Below, one piece after another: positions 35,599-44,695 of a stretch of DNA of 64,000 bases. A program made the translations under genes and the position numbers. The notes under the pieces were generated by a model. The model searched no databases, had not been told where the DNA came from, and was given only the letters and a program-made list of their open reading frames with translations. How positions within the stretch are numbered: the first letter of the stretch is position 1; each line of letters starts with the position of its first letter. Source of the stretch: Tenacibaculum adriaticum (GTDB lineage Bacteria > Bacteroidota > Bacteroidia > Flavobacteriales > Flavobacteriaceae); NCBI RefSeq assembly GCF_008124875.1, contig NZ_VNIA01000007.1, positions 16,320 through 80,319 of the forward strand, written 5' to 3'.

Positions 35599-36306
35599 TT
35601 ATTGATGTAAAAATGAAACATTTTGTACAGCCACTAAACCAGCAGTTTCTGTACGTAATCTACTTTTCCCTAAAGTTATGGGTATGAAATTTTTATCTAT
35701 GGATTTTTGAATTTCTTCTAGTGAAAAATCACCTTCGGGACCTATTAATATGGTGATTTTTGAGTTTTGTTTTACAACTTCTTTTAAGAATTTTTTGTCA
35801 GATGGTTCGCAATGTGCAATAAAAACATCATCATCAAAGTTCAGTTTTGCAAACTCAGAAAATTTTATAGGTTCATTTAATATGGGTAATGTAAACTTTA
35901 AAGATTGTTTCATGGCAGATTGAGTAATTTTCTCTAACCTTTCCATTTTTAATACTTTTCTTTCTGAATTTTGACAGATAATAGGCGTTATTTCATCAAT
36001 GCCAATTTCAGTAGCTTTTTCTAAAAACCATTCTAATCGATCGTTATTTTTGGTTGGAGCAATTGCGATGTGCAAATAATAATCCCAGCCTTTTAATTTT
36101 TCTTCAGATTTAATAATAGAAGCGATACATTTTTTGTCACTGGCTATATTAATTTCCGCAGAAAATAAAAATCCTTTACCGTTTGTAATATGTAATATAT
36201 CTCCTTCTTTTTTACGTAAAACTTTTACGATATGGCGACTTTCATCTTTATTAAAAACGATTTGTTGTGTATGGTTATCTATGTTAGGATTATAAAAAAG
36301 TTGCAT
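35599..36306 (-). CDS. rsmE: 16S rRNA (uracil1498-N3)-methyltransferase RsmE
   Basis: A 235-residue SPOUT methyltransferase that modifies U1498 in the decoding centre of the 30S subunit. An N-terminal PUA-like part (DESRHIVKVLRKKEGDIL) is followed by the trefoil-knot SAM site: ILIGPEGDFSLEEI, ITLGKSRLRTETAGLVAV. All expected family motifs are present. It follows the acetyltransferase gene by 4 bp. Confidence 0.95.
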   Translation of the reverse strand: MQLFYNPNIDNHTQQIVFNKDESRHIVKVLRKKEGDILHITNGKGFLFSAEINIASDKKCIASIIKSEEKLKGWDYYLHIAIAPTKNNDRLEWFLEKATEIGIDEITPIICQNSERKVLKMERLEKITQSAMKQSLKFTLPILNEPIKFSEFAKLNFDDDVFIAHCEPSDKKFLKEVVKQNSKITILIGPEGDFSLEEIQKSIDKNFIPITLGKSRLRTETAGLVAVQNVSFLHQ

Positions 36307-36310
36307 TGTA

Positions 36311-37429
36311 TTATATGTCTAATCTGTAAGTTCTTCTCCTTTTATAAATAATTGGGTTAAAATTCTCCCAAATTTTACGAATCGCTTCGTTTTCTTCTAA
36401 TTCGGGCGTGCGAATACAATTCTTAATTCCTTTTTCAGAAAACGTTTTATAAAATTCTTCAAAAATAACTGCTGTTACACCTTTATTCTGATAATCGGGA
36501 TGTACACCAATTAAGTAAAATGTAACATCTTTGGCATTCTTTCTTGCCTTCAGTAAATGAAAAATACCAAAAGGAAATAGTTTACCATTTGCTTTTTGTA
36601 ATGCTTCAGAAAAAGAAGGCATTACGATTGCAAAAGCAACTAGTTTTTCATGTTCATCTACTACAAATTTAATGTATTCAGGATTGATAAAACTAATATA
36701 CTTCTTTTTAAAATGCTGAATTTGAGCATCTGAAATCGGAACAAATGTTGATAGTTTCGAGTAGGTTTTACTAAACAAATCAAACATTTCATCAACATAT
36801 GGCATAATGTTTTTAGTTGATGAAAAATTAAGTGGTTTTAACTTAAATCTTTTTTTAATGATGTTTGAAATTCTTGAGTAGTATACACCATCAACATTTT
36901 TAAAATCGAATTTATTTTCGAGGTATTCTTTCTCCTTTTTAAAGCCTAATTGCTCTAAATGATCTTTGTAATACGGATGATTGTACCAAGTAATCATCGT
37001 GCCAATATGATCAAAACCATCAATAAGAACACCTGTTTTATCGAGGTTGTTAAAGCCTACAGGTCCTTCTATATATTCTAAATTGTTTTGAAGACCAATT
37101 TCCTTCACTTTACTAAGCAAAGCTTTTGTAACTTCTATATCGTCAATAACATCAAACCAACCAAAACGCATTTTTTTAATGCCTTGCTTTTCTACTTCAT
37201 GATTATTGATGATTGCTATAATTCGCCCAACAATTTCCTCTTCTTTTTTAGCAATAAAAAAACGAGCATCAGCATGTTCAAAAACAGGGTTTTTAGTTTT
37301 ATCAAAGCTTTCTATTTCGTCTTTAATAATAGGAGGAACCCAGTATTTATTGTTTTTGTATAATGAAAAAGGAAATGTAACAAATTGTTTCATTTCCTTT
37401 TTAGATTGTATTTCTTTTAGTTGAATCAT
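36311..37429 (-). CDS. GNAT-type acyltransferase protein
   Basis: A 372-residue cytoplasmic protein with two GNAT-like halves. The second has VDEHEKLVAFAIVMPS and IGVHPDYQNKGVTAVIFEEF with the acyl-CoA-binding QNKGVT loop. Related flavobacterial proteins are annotated only as N-acetyltransferase-like. The first half (ISFPFSLYKNNKYWVPPII-type, FFIAKKEEEIVGRIIAIIN) matches the same family. Substrate unknown; it precedes rsmE. Confidence 0.8.
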   Translation of the reverse strand: MIQLKEIQSKKEMKQFVTFPFSLYKNNKYWVPPIIKDEIESFDKTKNPVFEHADARFFIAKKEEEIVGRIIAIINNHEVEKQGIKKMRFGWFDVIDDIEVTKALLSKVKEIGLQNNLEYIEGPVGFNNLDKTGVLIDGFDHIGTMITWYNHPYYKDHLEQLGFKKEKEYLENKFDFKNVDGVYYSRISNIIKKRFKLKPLNFSSTKNIMPYVDEMFDLFSKTYSKLSTFVPISDAQIQHFKKKYISFINPEYIKFVVDEHEKLVAFAIVMPSFSEALQKANGKLFPFGIFHLLKARKNAKDVTFYLIGVHPDYQNKGVTAVIFEEFYKTFSEKGIKNCIRTPELEENEAIRKIWENFNPIIYKRRRTYRLDI

Positions 37430-37447
37430 AAGACAAAAGTATAATTT

Positions 37448-38824
37448 CTATCCGTCATTCTTTTTATTATTTTCTTGTTTCTTTTTTTCTTCCTCTTGCT
37501 TTTTCTTTTCTTCTTGATATTTTTTATCTAGCTCATCTTGTTTAGCTTTCTCTTCTTCCTCTTTTAGCTCTTTTTCTAATTTCTTAATATCCTTTTCGAG
37601 TTTTTCTTGCTCTTTCTTTTTATTTTTTTCTTCTTTTATTTTTTCTTTTTCCAATTTACGAAGCGCCTTTTCTTCTGCTTTTGATTTCTTTTTAGCAGCT
37701 TTTTTCTCTGCTTTAGACACTTTCTTTTTATCTTTTTTATCTGCTTTAGTAATATCATCTAAAATAGATTTTTGACGTTTTCTTCCTCTGCCTGTTTCCT
37801 TTCCATCTTCTGGTTGAGGTTTAGAAATATCTAAATCAACTTTAGGATTTGGTTTGTCTTTTTTCTTAAAGACACCACCAATTTTATCAAATAATCTTCC
37901 AAAGAAACCTTTGTTATATGTTTTCTTTTCTATTGATTCTACTTTATTACCAAATTCATCTAGTTCGATAAACTTATCTTTATGATTATCTATTCTATAA
38001 GAAACACCTATACTCGTGTACATCCCAACAGTTTCTTCTTGTAAAGTGGCTTTTAATGAAGCATTAATTTGTAAGTTGTTGCTAAATAAGTAAGCAGCTC
38101 CTAATCCTAAATTACTTTGTTTTTCAACTTCGTTAAATAGAGCTTGATATTCGACAAATCCAGACCAATAATCATTAAAATTGTAAGTTTCTGTTAATAT
38201 AAAAGACCATTCTGGTAAATAACCACCGATATAATTATAATAAATATTAGTAACCAAGTTCAGTTTGTTAGAAAACTCGTTTTGTAATAAAATTCCTATT
38301 TTTGGTGTAATTCCTCCACGTTCATGGTAATCAGATAAGATACTTCCAAAATTAACACCTGCATAGGCAGAAACATGAGGTATCCATCGTTTAAAATCAA
38401 AAGAATGTCTTTTTTTCCAGCTTCTAATCTCTTTTGACTTTTTATCGTATTTAGGTCTGAAAACTAAATATTTTGCACCTAAGGTAAGTTGTGATAAACC
38501 TGTTTTGTTATAAGAAGATTCAAAAACGTTTTTAAAAGCTAATTTATCGTTTTGTAAAGCAGTTGTAAGACTTAATTCAAGTTTTTCGGTAAATAATCCT
38601 GTTCTAATATGAAGGTTTAACCCTAACGCTTGTGGATTACTAAAAGTTGGAATAGCATCTGCTTTTCTAAAAAACAAACTTGATTCAAATTGATATACAT
38701 TTTGCCCAACACTATATGGACTTTCAGAAAAACCTGGTCTATTTGAGTTGATAACTTCTGTATATTGTGCAGAAGCACAAACTGAAATCAATAAGAAAAA
38801 AGATACAAAAAGCCTTTTAATCAT
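37448..38824 (-). CDS. Outer-membrane transporter-like beta-barrel with Lys/Glu tail
   Basis: A 458-residue exported protein. Signal peptide about 1-20 from ATG at 38824 (MIKRLFVSFFLLISVCASAQ); the longer frame from 38860 is disfavoured. The mature part is amphipathic beta-strand rich and starts NSNRPGFSESPYSVGQN, like the phenol-degradation-type outer-membrane transporter family. From about 310 a low-complexity tail of roughly 145 residues of Lys/Glu-rich coiled coil follows (KKDKKKVSKAEKKAAKKKSK). The tail is not part of the barrel family; its role is unknown. Confidence 0.75.
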   Translation of the reverse strand: MIKRLFVSFFLLISVCASAQYTEVINSNRPGFSESPYSVGQNVYQFESSLFFRKADAIPTFSNPQALGLNLHIRTGLFTEKLELSLTTALQNDKLAFKNVFESSYNKTGLSQLTLGAKYLVFRPKYDKKSKEIRSWKKRHSFDFKRWIPHVSAYAGVNFGSILSDYHERGGITPKIGILLQNEFSNKLNLVTNIYYNYIGGYLPEWSFILTETYNFNDYWSGFVEYQALFNEVEKQSNLGLGAAYLFSNNLQINASLKATLQEETVGMYTSIGVSYRIDNHKDKFIELDEFGNKVESIEKKTYNKGFFGRLFDKIGGVFKKKDKPNPKVDLDISKPQPEDGKETGRGRKRQKSILDDITKADKKDKKKVSKAEKKAAKKKSKAEEKALRKLEKEKIKEEKNKKKEQEKLEKDIKKLEKELKEEEEKAKQDELDKKYQEEKKKQEEEKKKQENNKKNDG

Positions 38825-38963
38825 ACTAAAAACATAACAATTTAGGGATATTACAAACATACAGTAAAAAAATTAATCATCCATACAAGATTACCAAACT
38901 ATTAACGTATCAATTTAGTTCAAATTGTTATTTTTGATTGTTTTTAAGAAGAAGATTATTTTT

Positions 38964-39245
38964 ATGACAGAGATACACCAAGCAGGACCTATGAATTTTA
39001 TTAAAACAATCCTTATAATCCTTATAATTTACTACGCTTTTAAATTTTTTGCTAAGTTATTTGCGCCTTATTTAATGAAAAAGATGGCAGATAAAATGCA
39101 GCAAAAAGCAGAACAGCAATTTGGTAAGTCAAAACAAGAATCAAAAGTAAAAGAAGGCGAAACAGTTATTGATAAAAAGCCACAAAACGACAAAAAAAGT
39201 AACGACTCAGTTGGAGAGTATGTGGATTTTGAAGAAATAGACTAA
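38964..39245 (+). CDS. DUF4834 family protein
   Basis: A 93-residue protein with one hydrophobic helix (FIKTILIILIIYYAFKFFAK), the family motif YLMKKMADKMQQKAEQQ, and an acidic end GEYVDFEEID. The start at 38964 is used; a TTG further upstream is rejected. It is 2 bp before the YfhO gene and probably cotranscribed. Its function is unknown. Confidence 0.85.
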   Translation: MTEIHQAGPMNFIKTILIILIIYYAFKFFAKLFAPYLMKKMADKMQQKAEQQFGKSKQESKVKEGETVIDKKPQNDKKSNDSVGEYVDFEEID

Positions 39246-39247
39246 CT

Positions 39248-41656
39248 ATGAATTTTAAAAATATTTTTCCTTATGCAATTACGGTATTTGTATTTGTAAT
39301 TGCATCCTTATTGTATTTTAATCCAGTTTTAAGCGGAAAACAAATTAAGCAAAGTGATATCACACAATTTTCTGGAATGGCTAAAGAAATTGTTGATTAC
39401 AGAGCTGAAAAAGGAGAGGAGCCTTATTGGTTAGGAAATGCGTTTAGCGGAATGCCAGCGTATCAGGTAAGTACATATTTTCCGAATGATTTTATGTTAT
39501 ATGTTGATAAAGTGTTGCGTTTTTTACCACGACCTGCAGATTATCTTTTTTTATATTTTCTTGGATTTTTTCTTTTACTCAATGCTTTAAAGGTTGATTG
39601 GAAATTAGCCATTATCGGTAGTTTGTCTTTTGGATTTTCAACATATCTAATCATTATTTTTGGAGCAGGTCATAATGCAAAAGCACATGCAATTGCGTAT
39701 ATGCCTATGGTAATAGCAGGAGTTTTATATGTTTTTCAAAAAAGATACTTACTCGGTTTTGTAGTTACTGCACTCGCGATGGCTTTAGAAATTTACACCA
39801 ATCATCCGCAGATGACCTATTATCTCGGGTTTTGTTTATTGATTTTAGGAGTTGTTGAGTTTATAGAAGCCTTTAAATCGAAAAAATTACCAACGTTTGG
39901 AAAGCAAACAGCTGTTTTAATTGGGGCGATGGTTATTGGAATTGGAGTAAACGCGACTCGGCTACTATCAATGAAAGAATATTCTGAATTCAGTACAAGA
40001 GGAAAATCAGAATTAACAATTAATCCAGATGGAAGTCCAAAAGAAGTGAGTTCTGGTTTAGATAAAAGTTATATTACCGAGTACAGCTATGGAATTTGGG
40101 AAACTTTTAATCTAATAATTCCTCGTTTTATGGGTGGAGGAACTGTAGAAAAGCTAGATGAAAATTCAGATTTTTACCAAGTTTTAGAGCAAAATGCTGG
40201 TAAAAGTGTGGCGAAAGATTATTCGAGTCAAGTGTTAACTTATTGGGGGAAACAACCAATCGTTGAAGCACCTGCATACATCGGCGCAATTTTATTTTTC
40301 TTATTCTTTTTAGGAATCTTCTTAGTAAAAGGGAAGCTAAAGTACTGGTTGGTCTCAGCAACTATTTTTTCTATTGTTCTGAGTTGGGGAAAGAATTTTT
40401 CAGGGATTACTAATTTTTTTATTGATTTTGTTCCGTTATACAACAAGTTTAGAGCGGTATCTTCAATCCAAGTTATAGCAGAATTATGTGTTCCGTTGCT
40501 GGGTATTTTAGCTTTAAGAAATTTTTTCTCATCAGAAATCTCATCTGAAGAAAAAGAAAATGCACTTAAAAAAGCATTTTACACAATGGGAGGAATCACC
40601 TTGTTTTTTACCTTATTCGGATCAAGTTTATTTGCTTTTGAAGGAATTAGAGATGCGCAATACCAGCAATTGCCAGTATTAATTGATGCGTTAATTGCTG
40701 ATAGAAAATCAATGTTGTTTTATGACAGTTTACGTTCGTTTATATTGATTTTAATTTCAGGCGGATTGTTATGGTTTTTCTTGAATAAAAAGATAAAACA
40801 GGCACCTGTTTTAGTAGCTCTTGCCGCTTTAATTTTGTTTGATTTAGTTTCTGTAGATATGAAGTACGTAAATAAAGAAGATTTTACATCAGCCAGAAAA
40901 GTACAAAAACCATTTACAGCAAATGCAGCCGATAAAGAAATTTTAGAAGATACTTCATATTATCGTGTTGGTAATTTCAGTACAGATCCGATGCAAGATG
41001 GACGAACTTCTTATTTTCATAAATCTATAGGAGGCTATCATGCAGCTAAAATGAAACGTTATCAAGAATTGTTTGATTACCAAATAGCTAAGAATAATAT
41101 GGAAGTGTTAAATATGCTAAACACTAAATATATAATTGTAGGAGAAGATAAAGTGCAAACGAATTTAGAGGCCAATGGAAATGCATGGTTTGTAAAGCAA
41201 TTACATGTTGTAAATTCTGCGAACGAAGAAATGAAAGCTTTGGATAGTTTGGATACTAAAAATGAAGTTGTAGTTGAAAATCAAGAGTTAAATAAAATTT
41301 ATAATTCAGATTATAAAACATCATTTGATAAAGATTCCACAGCAACTATAGGGCTAACAAAATATGATGTTAACAAATTAGTTTATGAGAGTAATTCTCA
41401 AAAAAAGCAATTTGCAGTCTTTTCCGAGATTTATTATAAAGATGGATGGAACGCTTATGTAGATGGAAGATTAAAACCACATTATAGAGTAAATTATGTT
41501 TTACGCGGAATGGAAATTCCTGCAGGAAAACATAAAATAGAATTTAAATTTGAACCAAAAGTTATCCAGAAAGGAAAAACTATATCATTAATTTCTTATG
41601 TATTGTTATTATTAATTCCTGTTGGGTGGTTTTTCTTTGAAAAGAAGAAAAAATAA
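39248..41656 (+). CDS. YfhO-family membrane protein
   Basis: An 802-residue multi-pass membrane protein. N-terminal TM helix, then a periplasmic loop with KQIKQSDITQFSGMAKEI and WLGNAFSGMPAYQVSTYFPN, many TM helices, a large C-terminal soluble domain, and a last TM helix ending FFEKKKK. YfhO proteins are GT-C-like membrane glycosyltransferase relatives; in Bacillus YfhO is needed for lipoteichoic-acid glycosylation. In Flavobacteria the sugar acceptor is unknown. It sits next to surface-glycan genes only at a distance. Confidence 0.85.
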   Translation: MNFKNIFPYAITVFVFVIASLLYFNPVLSGKQIKQSDITQFSGMAKEIVDYRAEKGEEPYWLGNAFSGMPAYQVSTYFPNDFMLYVDKVLRFLPRPADYLFLYFLGFFLLLNALKVDWKLAIIGSLSFGFSTYLIIIFGAGHNAKAHAIAYMPMVIAGVLYVFQKRYLLGFVVTALAMALEIYTNHPQMTYYLGFCLLILGVVEFIEAFKSKKLPTFGKQTAVLIGAMVIGIGVNATRLLSMKEYSEFSTRGKSELTINPDGSPKEVSSGLDKSYITEYSYGIWETFNLIIPRFMGGGTVEKLDENSDFYQVLEQNAGKSVAKDYSSQVLTYWGKQPIVEAPAYIGAILFFLFFLGIFLVKGKLKYWLVSATIFSIVLSWGKNFSGITNFFIDFVPLYNKFRAVSSIQVIAELCVPLLGILALRNFFSSEISSEEKENALKKAFYTMGGITLFFTLFGSSLFAFEGIRDAQYQQLPVLIDALIADRKSMLFYDSLRSFILILISGGLLWFFLNKKIKQAPVLVALAALILFDLVSVDMKYVNKEDFTSARKVQKPFTANAADKEILEDTSYYRVGNFSTDPMQDGRTSYFHKSIGGYHAAKMKRYQELFDYQIAKNNMEVLNMLNTKYIIVGEDKVQTNLEANGNAWFVKQLHVVNSANEEMKALDSLDTKNEVVVENQELNKIYNSDYKTSFDKDSTATIGLTKYDVNKLVYESNSQKKQFAVFSEIYYKDGWNAYVDGRLKPHYRVNYVLRGMEIPAGKHKIEFKFEPKVIQKGKTISLISYVLLLLIPVGWFFFEKKKK

Positions 41657-41663
41657 TGTATAA

Positions 41664-43352
41664 TTATTCTTCAAGAGTTTTTAAAAATACAGAAGGTGTA
41701 ATACCTAGATGTTTTTTAAAAGCTCTTGTAAAGGCAGAAGCATTACTATATCCAATTTCTTCAGCTAAACTTTGTATAGAGTATTTACGGAAGGTTTTGT
41801 CTGTTTTTAACTTGTTAACCAAGTAATTTATTTTTCTTTTGGTATAGTATTGTTTAAAAGTCTCTCCTTTGTTTTTATTGAAAATAAAAGAAATATAAGT
41901 TGAGTTTGTATTTAACTTTTCAGCAATTGAATTAATTGAAAAATCAGAATTTAAAAATTCTAAATTTTTATCCATCTCTTTAATTTTTGAGATAATTTCT
42001 TTTTCAAAATTTACGTCAATATTATATTCTACTTTTGCTTGATTATTTGTGTTCTCTGTTAAGTTTTTAATAGTTTTATTTCCTCTTTTTATGTAGAAGT
42101 AGTAGTATAGAAAAGATAGACTCAAAGCTGAAAATAAAGAAATAAAAATTATTAAAATGATTTTACTTTTTGATTCTTGTTCTGTAATTAAATGATTTAA
42201 TTTTTTTGCCTTTTCAAAGTCGTTATTGTAAAGTAATTGGTAAGTTTTTTCTTTATGCTCTTTAGCTATGTTAAATTCATTTATAGTTAGTTTAGAATAT
42301 TTATAAGCACTGTCAAGCTTTCTTAAATTGTAATATTGATTAGAAAGAATGTCATAAACGGTTATAAGTGTACTGCGTTTACATTTTTCTTTCAACAGTT
42401 TATTTGCATAATAAATAGCGGAATCGACTTTGTTTAAATTATGAAAACAAATCATTTTTTCTAAATATTCATGATGATGATAGTTATATCCATTACTAAT
42501 ATTCGGGTAATTATTTATTAACTCAAGAGCTTTTTTATACTCTTTTTTTGCAACCAAAACTTCGGTTTTTCTAAAGTTATATATGATTTCAGAATCTTTA
42601 TGTAGTGGGTTTAATTGCTTAACTGTTTCATAAGCTTTGTCATAATATATTTGAGCAGAGTCTAATAAACTCTGATTATTTTTTTTACTGCTCAAAGCCA
42701 TGTAAGTTGTACCTACTGAATTTAAAATATGAGCTTTTTGTATCTTGAGATTATCATTAGTGATAGCATTATTTATATAGGTTTCACTATTAATTTCAGA
42801 AATAAGGGCTAATAATATTTCTTTAGATTCTTCTTCCATTCTTAGCTCTTTTTTTATAAGAGCTTTTTCCATTTCTGTAGAAATTCGATGAGTTAATTGT
42901 ACTCTTTTATTTACTAAGGAACTTTTATTAATTGCGCTCTTTTGTAATAAGTACTCGTATGCTTGTGTGTAGTTTTCTCTGTTTTTACTAATCCAAAATA
43001 ACCTGTTAATAGCGCTCATTTTTTGTATAATAATACAGGAATCTTTAGGTTTTTTAATTAATATTTTCTCAATTTCATTTAATGTTATATTCGCATATTT
43101 TTCTGCTTTATCATAATTTTTATTACAGTAATGGAAATAAGCCTCAGAATTGAAACCTTCAATTTTATTACAATCAATTTTTGAGTTTTGTAGTTTTTTT
43201 GCATAAAAACCAAAACTATCATTATCAATATTTCTATAGCTTGCTAGTTTTTCTAAGTAAAAAGATTCATTTTTAGGTAAATTCTGCGAACTTAAATTAT
43301 AAAAAAACAGTAAAAAAGGAAGAAGTGTAATAAAAATGTAATTGGGCCTCAT
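41664..43352 (-). CDS. TPR-containing AraC-family regulator
   Basis: A 562-residue one-component regulator. Signal peptide or anchor 1-22, TPR-like helical repeats between about 55 and 380 (for example NYDKAEKYANITLNEIEK and LDSAYKYSKLTINEFN). A transmembrane helix follows near 394-416 (ILIIFISLFSALSLSFLYYY), then a cytoplasmic AraC-type double HTH from about 465 (INSIAEKLNTNSTYISFIFN and SIQSLAEEIGYSNASAFT). The ligand is sensed outside the cytoplasm. Its target is unknown; it converges on YfhO 7 bp away. Confidence 0.88.
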   Translation of the reverse strand: MRPNYIFITLLPFLLFFYNLSSQNLPKNESFYLEKLASYRNIDNDSFGFYAKKLQNSKIDCNKIEGFNSEAYFHYCNKNYDKAEKYANITLNEIEKILIKKPKDSCIIIQKMSAINRLFWISKNRENYTQAYEYLLQKSAINKSSLVNKRVQLTHRISTEMEKALIKKELRMEEESKEILLALISEINSETYINNAITNDNLKIQKAHILNSVGTTYMALSSKKNNQSLLDSAQIYYDKAYETVKQLNPLHKDSEIIYNFRKTEVLVAKKEYKKALELINNYPNISNGYNYHHHEYLEKMICFHNLNKVDSAIYYANKLLKEKCKRSTLITVYDILSNQYYNLRKLDSAYKYSKLTINEFNIAKEHKEKTYQLLYNNDFEKAKKLNHLITEQESKSKIILIIFISLFSALSLSFLYYYFYIKRGNKTIKNLTENTNNQAKVEYNIDVNFEKEIISKIKEMDKNLEFLNSDFSINSIAEKLNTNSTYISFIFNKNKGETFKQYYTKRKINYLVNKLKTDKTFRKYSIQSLAEEIGYSNASAFTRAFKKHLGITPSVFLKTLEE

Positions 43353-43472
43353 TGTTTGATTTAAAGCGTCTTAAGAAAAATATTTTATAAAAAGTATGTT
43401 TAATTATGTTAAGAATAAAGCACATTTTATAAAAAGAGCAATATAGTTTTTTTATTAGACTTTTTAAGGCAA

Positions 43473-43480
43473 TATATTTG
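43473..43480 (+). promoter_or_regulatory. -7 promoter box of an orphan small transcript
   Basis: TATATTTG is an exact TAnnTTTG match. The nearest gene start on this strand is 156 bp away beyond a terminator, so the box would drive a short transcript. Confidence 0.5.
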
Positions 43481-43486
43481 CTGTAT

Positions 43487-43590
43487 AAATAGTGTATGAA
43501 AAAGATGAAGGGCGCTATGAAAAGGGATTAGTTTCGAATATATCCCCAATCAAATAAGTAAAAAGGAAGCTGACGGGCTTCCTTTTTATT
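43487..43590 (+). ncRNA. Candidate small RNA or leader, about 100 nt
   Basis: Starts a few bases after the -7 box and ends at an intrinsic terminator (AAAAGGAAGC / GCTTCCTTTT at 43561-43586, loop TGACGG, T-tract). An internal hairpin GGGAT-N13-ATCCC precedes it. Two short frames occur inside: MKKMKGAMKRD from 43496 and a GTG-started 21-residue frame VYEKDEGRYEKGL. It could be an sRNA or an attenuator ahead of the glycosyltransferase genes. Confidence 0.45.
43561..43587 (+). terminator. Intrinsic terminator of the orphan transcript
   Basis: Stem AAAAGGAAGC / GCTTCCTTTT, loop TGACGG, then TATTTT. No annotated plus-strand gene ends before it. Confidence 0.85.
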
Positions 43591-43635
43591 TTAATAAATT
43601 AAATATGTAAATTTGGTTTTAAATTTACATTATAC

Positions 43636-44694
43636 TTGAAAGAAATAATCCTTTTTATTTATCCTCAAAAATCATCTTTTATTAATTCTGATATTGAATT
43701 TTTGTCTAAAAAATACAATGTTAAAACTCAAGATTTATTATGGAATAAAGCTTCGATACTTCCATTAAATTTAATCACACAATTTTTCTTCTTAATAAGA
43801 AACATTCAAAGTTCAAAAGTAATAGTTATAAGTTTTGCAGGGTATTTTTCATTATTACCTGTGCTTTTTGGTAAGCTATTAAGAAAGAAAACACTACTTA
43901 TTTTAAACGGAACTGATTGTGTTTTGTTTCCAGAATATAATTATGGAAGTTTAAGAAAACCTTTATTGCTTTTTTTTGTAAAAAAGTCTCAACAATATGC
44001 TACAAAACTACTCCCAGTTGATGCTTCGTTAATAGAGCAAGTTCATACTTTTGATGAAACTATTTTCATAAAAAATCAAGGATTTAAGGCTCATTTTCCC
44101 AAGTTGAAAACACCAATTAAAGTAATTCCAAACGGATTTGACACTGATTTTTGGACATATAATACTCAGTTTATAAAGCGTAAAGAATTTATAACAGTTG
44201 TTTCAGCTAGTAAAAAATCTACTGCTATTTTTAAAGGAATTGATTTGATTGTTAATGTAGCAAAGCAATTCCCAAATAAAATTTTTACAATTGTTGGTTT
44301 ATCTGAAGAAGTTCAACAAGAATTTAAAGTTGGTAAAAATGTAATCTTTTATTCGTTTGTTAAAAAAGAAGTTTTAAAACAATTTTATCAAGAGCATCAA
44401 TTTTATTTGCAATTATCTGTTAACGAAGGGTTTGGTTGCGCATTGTCTGAAGCAATGTTGTGTGGTTGTATTCCTATAGTGTCAAATGCTGGAGCTTTAC
44501 CTAATGTAATAGGAAAAACAGGATTTATCATAGAAAAGAGAGGTGTTGATATTGTAAAAAAAATGATTGAAAAAATTTTATTTTTAACTGAAGAAGAAAG
44601 AATAGAGAAAGGAATAAAAGCTCGTTTTCAAATAGAAAATAATTTCTCTATTTCTAACAGAGAAAAGTTACTTTTACAAGAAATAGAATCTTAA
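43636..44694 (+). CDS. Glycosyltransferase family 4 protein
   Basis: A 352-residue GT-B sugar transferase for surface glycan assembly. N-terminal Rossmann segment IILFIYPQKSSF, then a C-terminal nucleotide-sugar domain with KVIPNGFDTDFW, NEGFGCALSEAMLCGCIPIV (the EX7E region) and SNAGALPNVIG. The start is TTG (LKEIILFIYP); no ATG lies near the homologous N-terminus. First of three tightly packed genes with a second glycosyltransferase and a flippase. Confidence 0.9.
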   Translation: MKEIILFIYPQKSSFINSDIEFLSKKYNVKTQDLLWNKASILPLNLITQFFFLIRNIQSSKVIVISFAGYFSLLPVLFGKLLRKKTLLILNGTDCVLFPEYNYGSLRKPLLLFFVKKSQQYATKLLPVDASLIEQVHTFDETIFIKNQGFKAHFPKLKTPIKVIPNGFDTDFWTYNTQFIKRKEFITVVSASKKSTAIFKGIDLIVNVAKQFPNKIFTIVGLSEEVQQEFKVGKNVIFYSFVKKEVLKQFYQEHQFYLQLSVNEGFGCALSEAMLCGCIPIVSNAGALPNVIGKTGFIIEKRGVDIVKKMIEKILFLTEEERIEKGIKARFQIENNFSISNREKLLLQEIES

Positions 44695-44695
44695 T

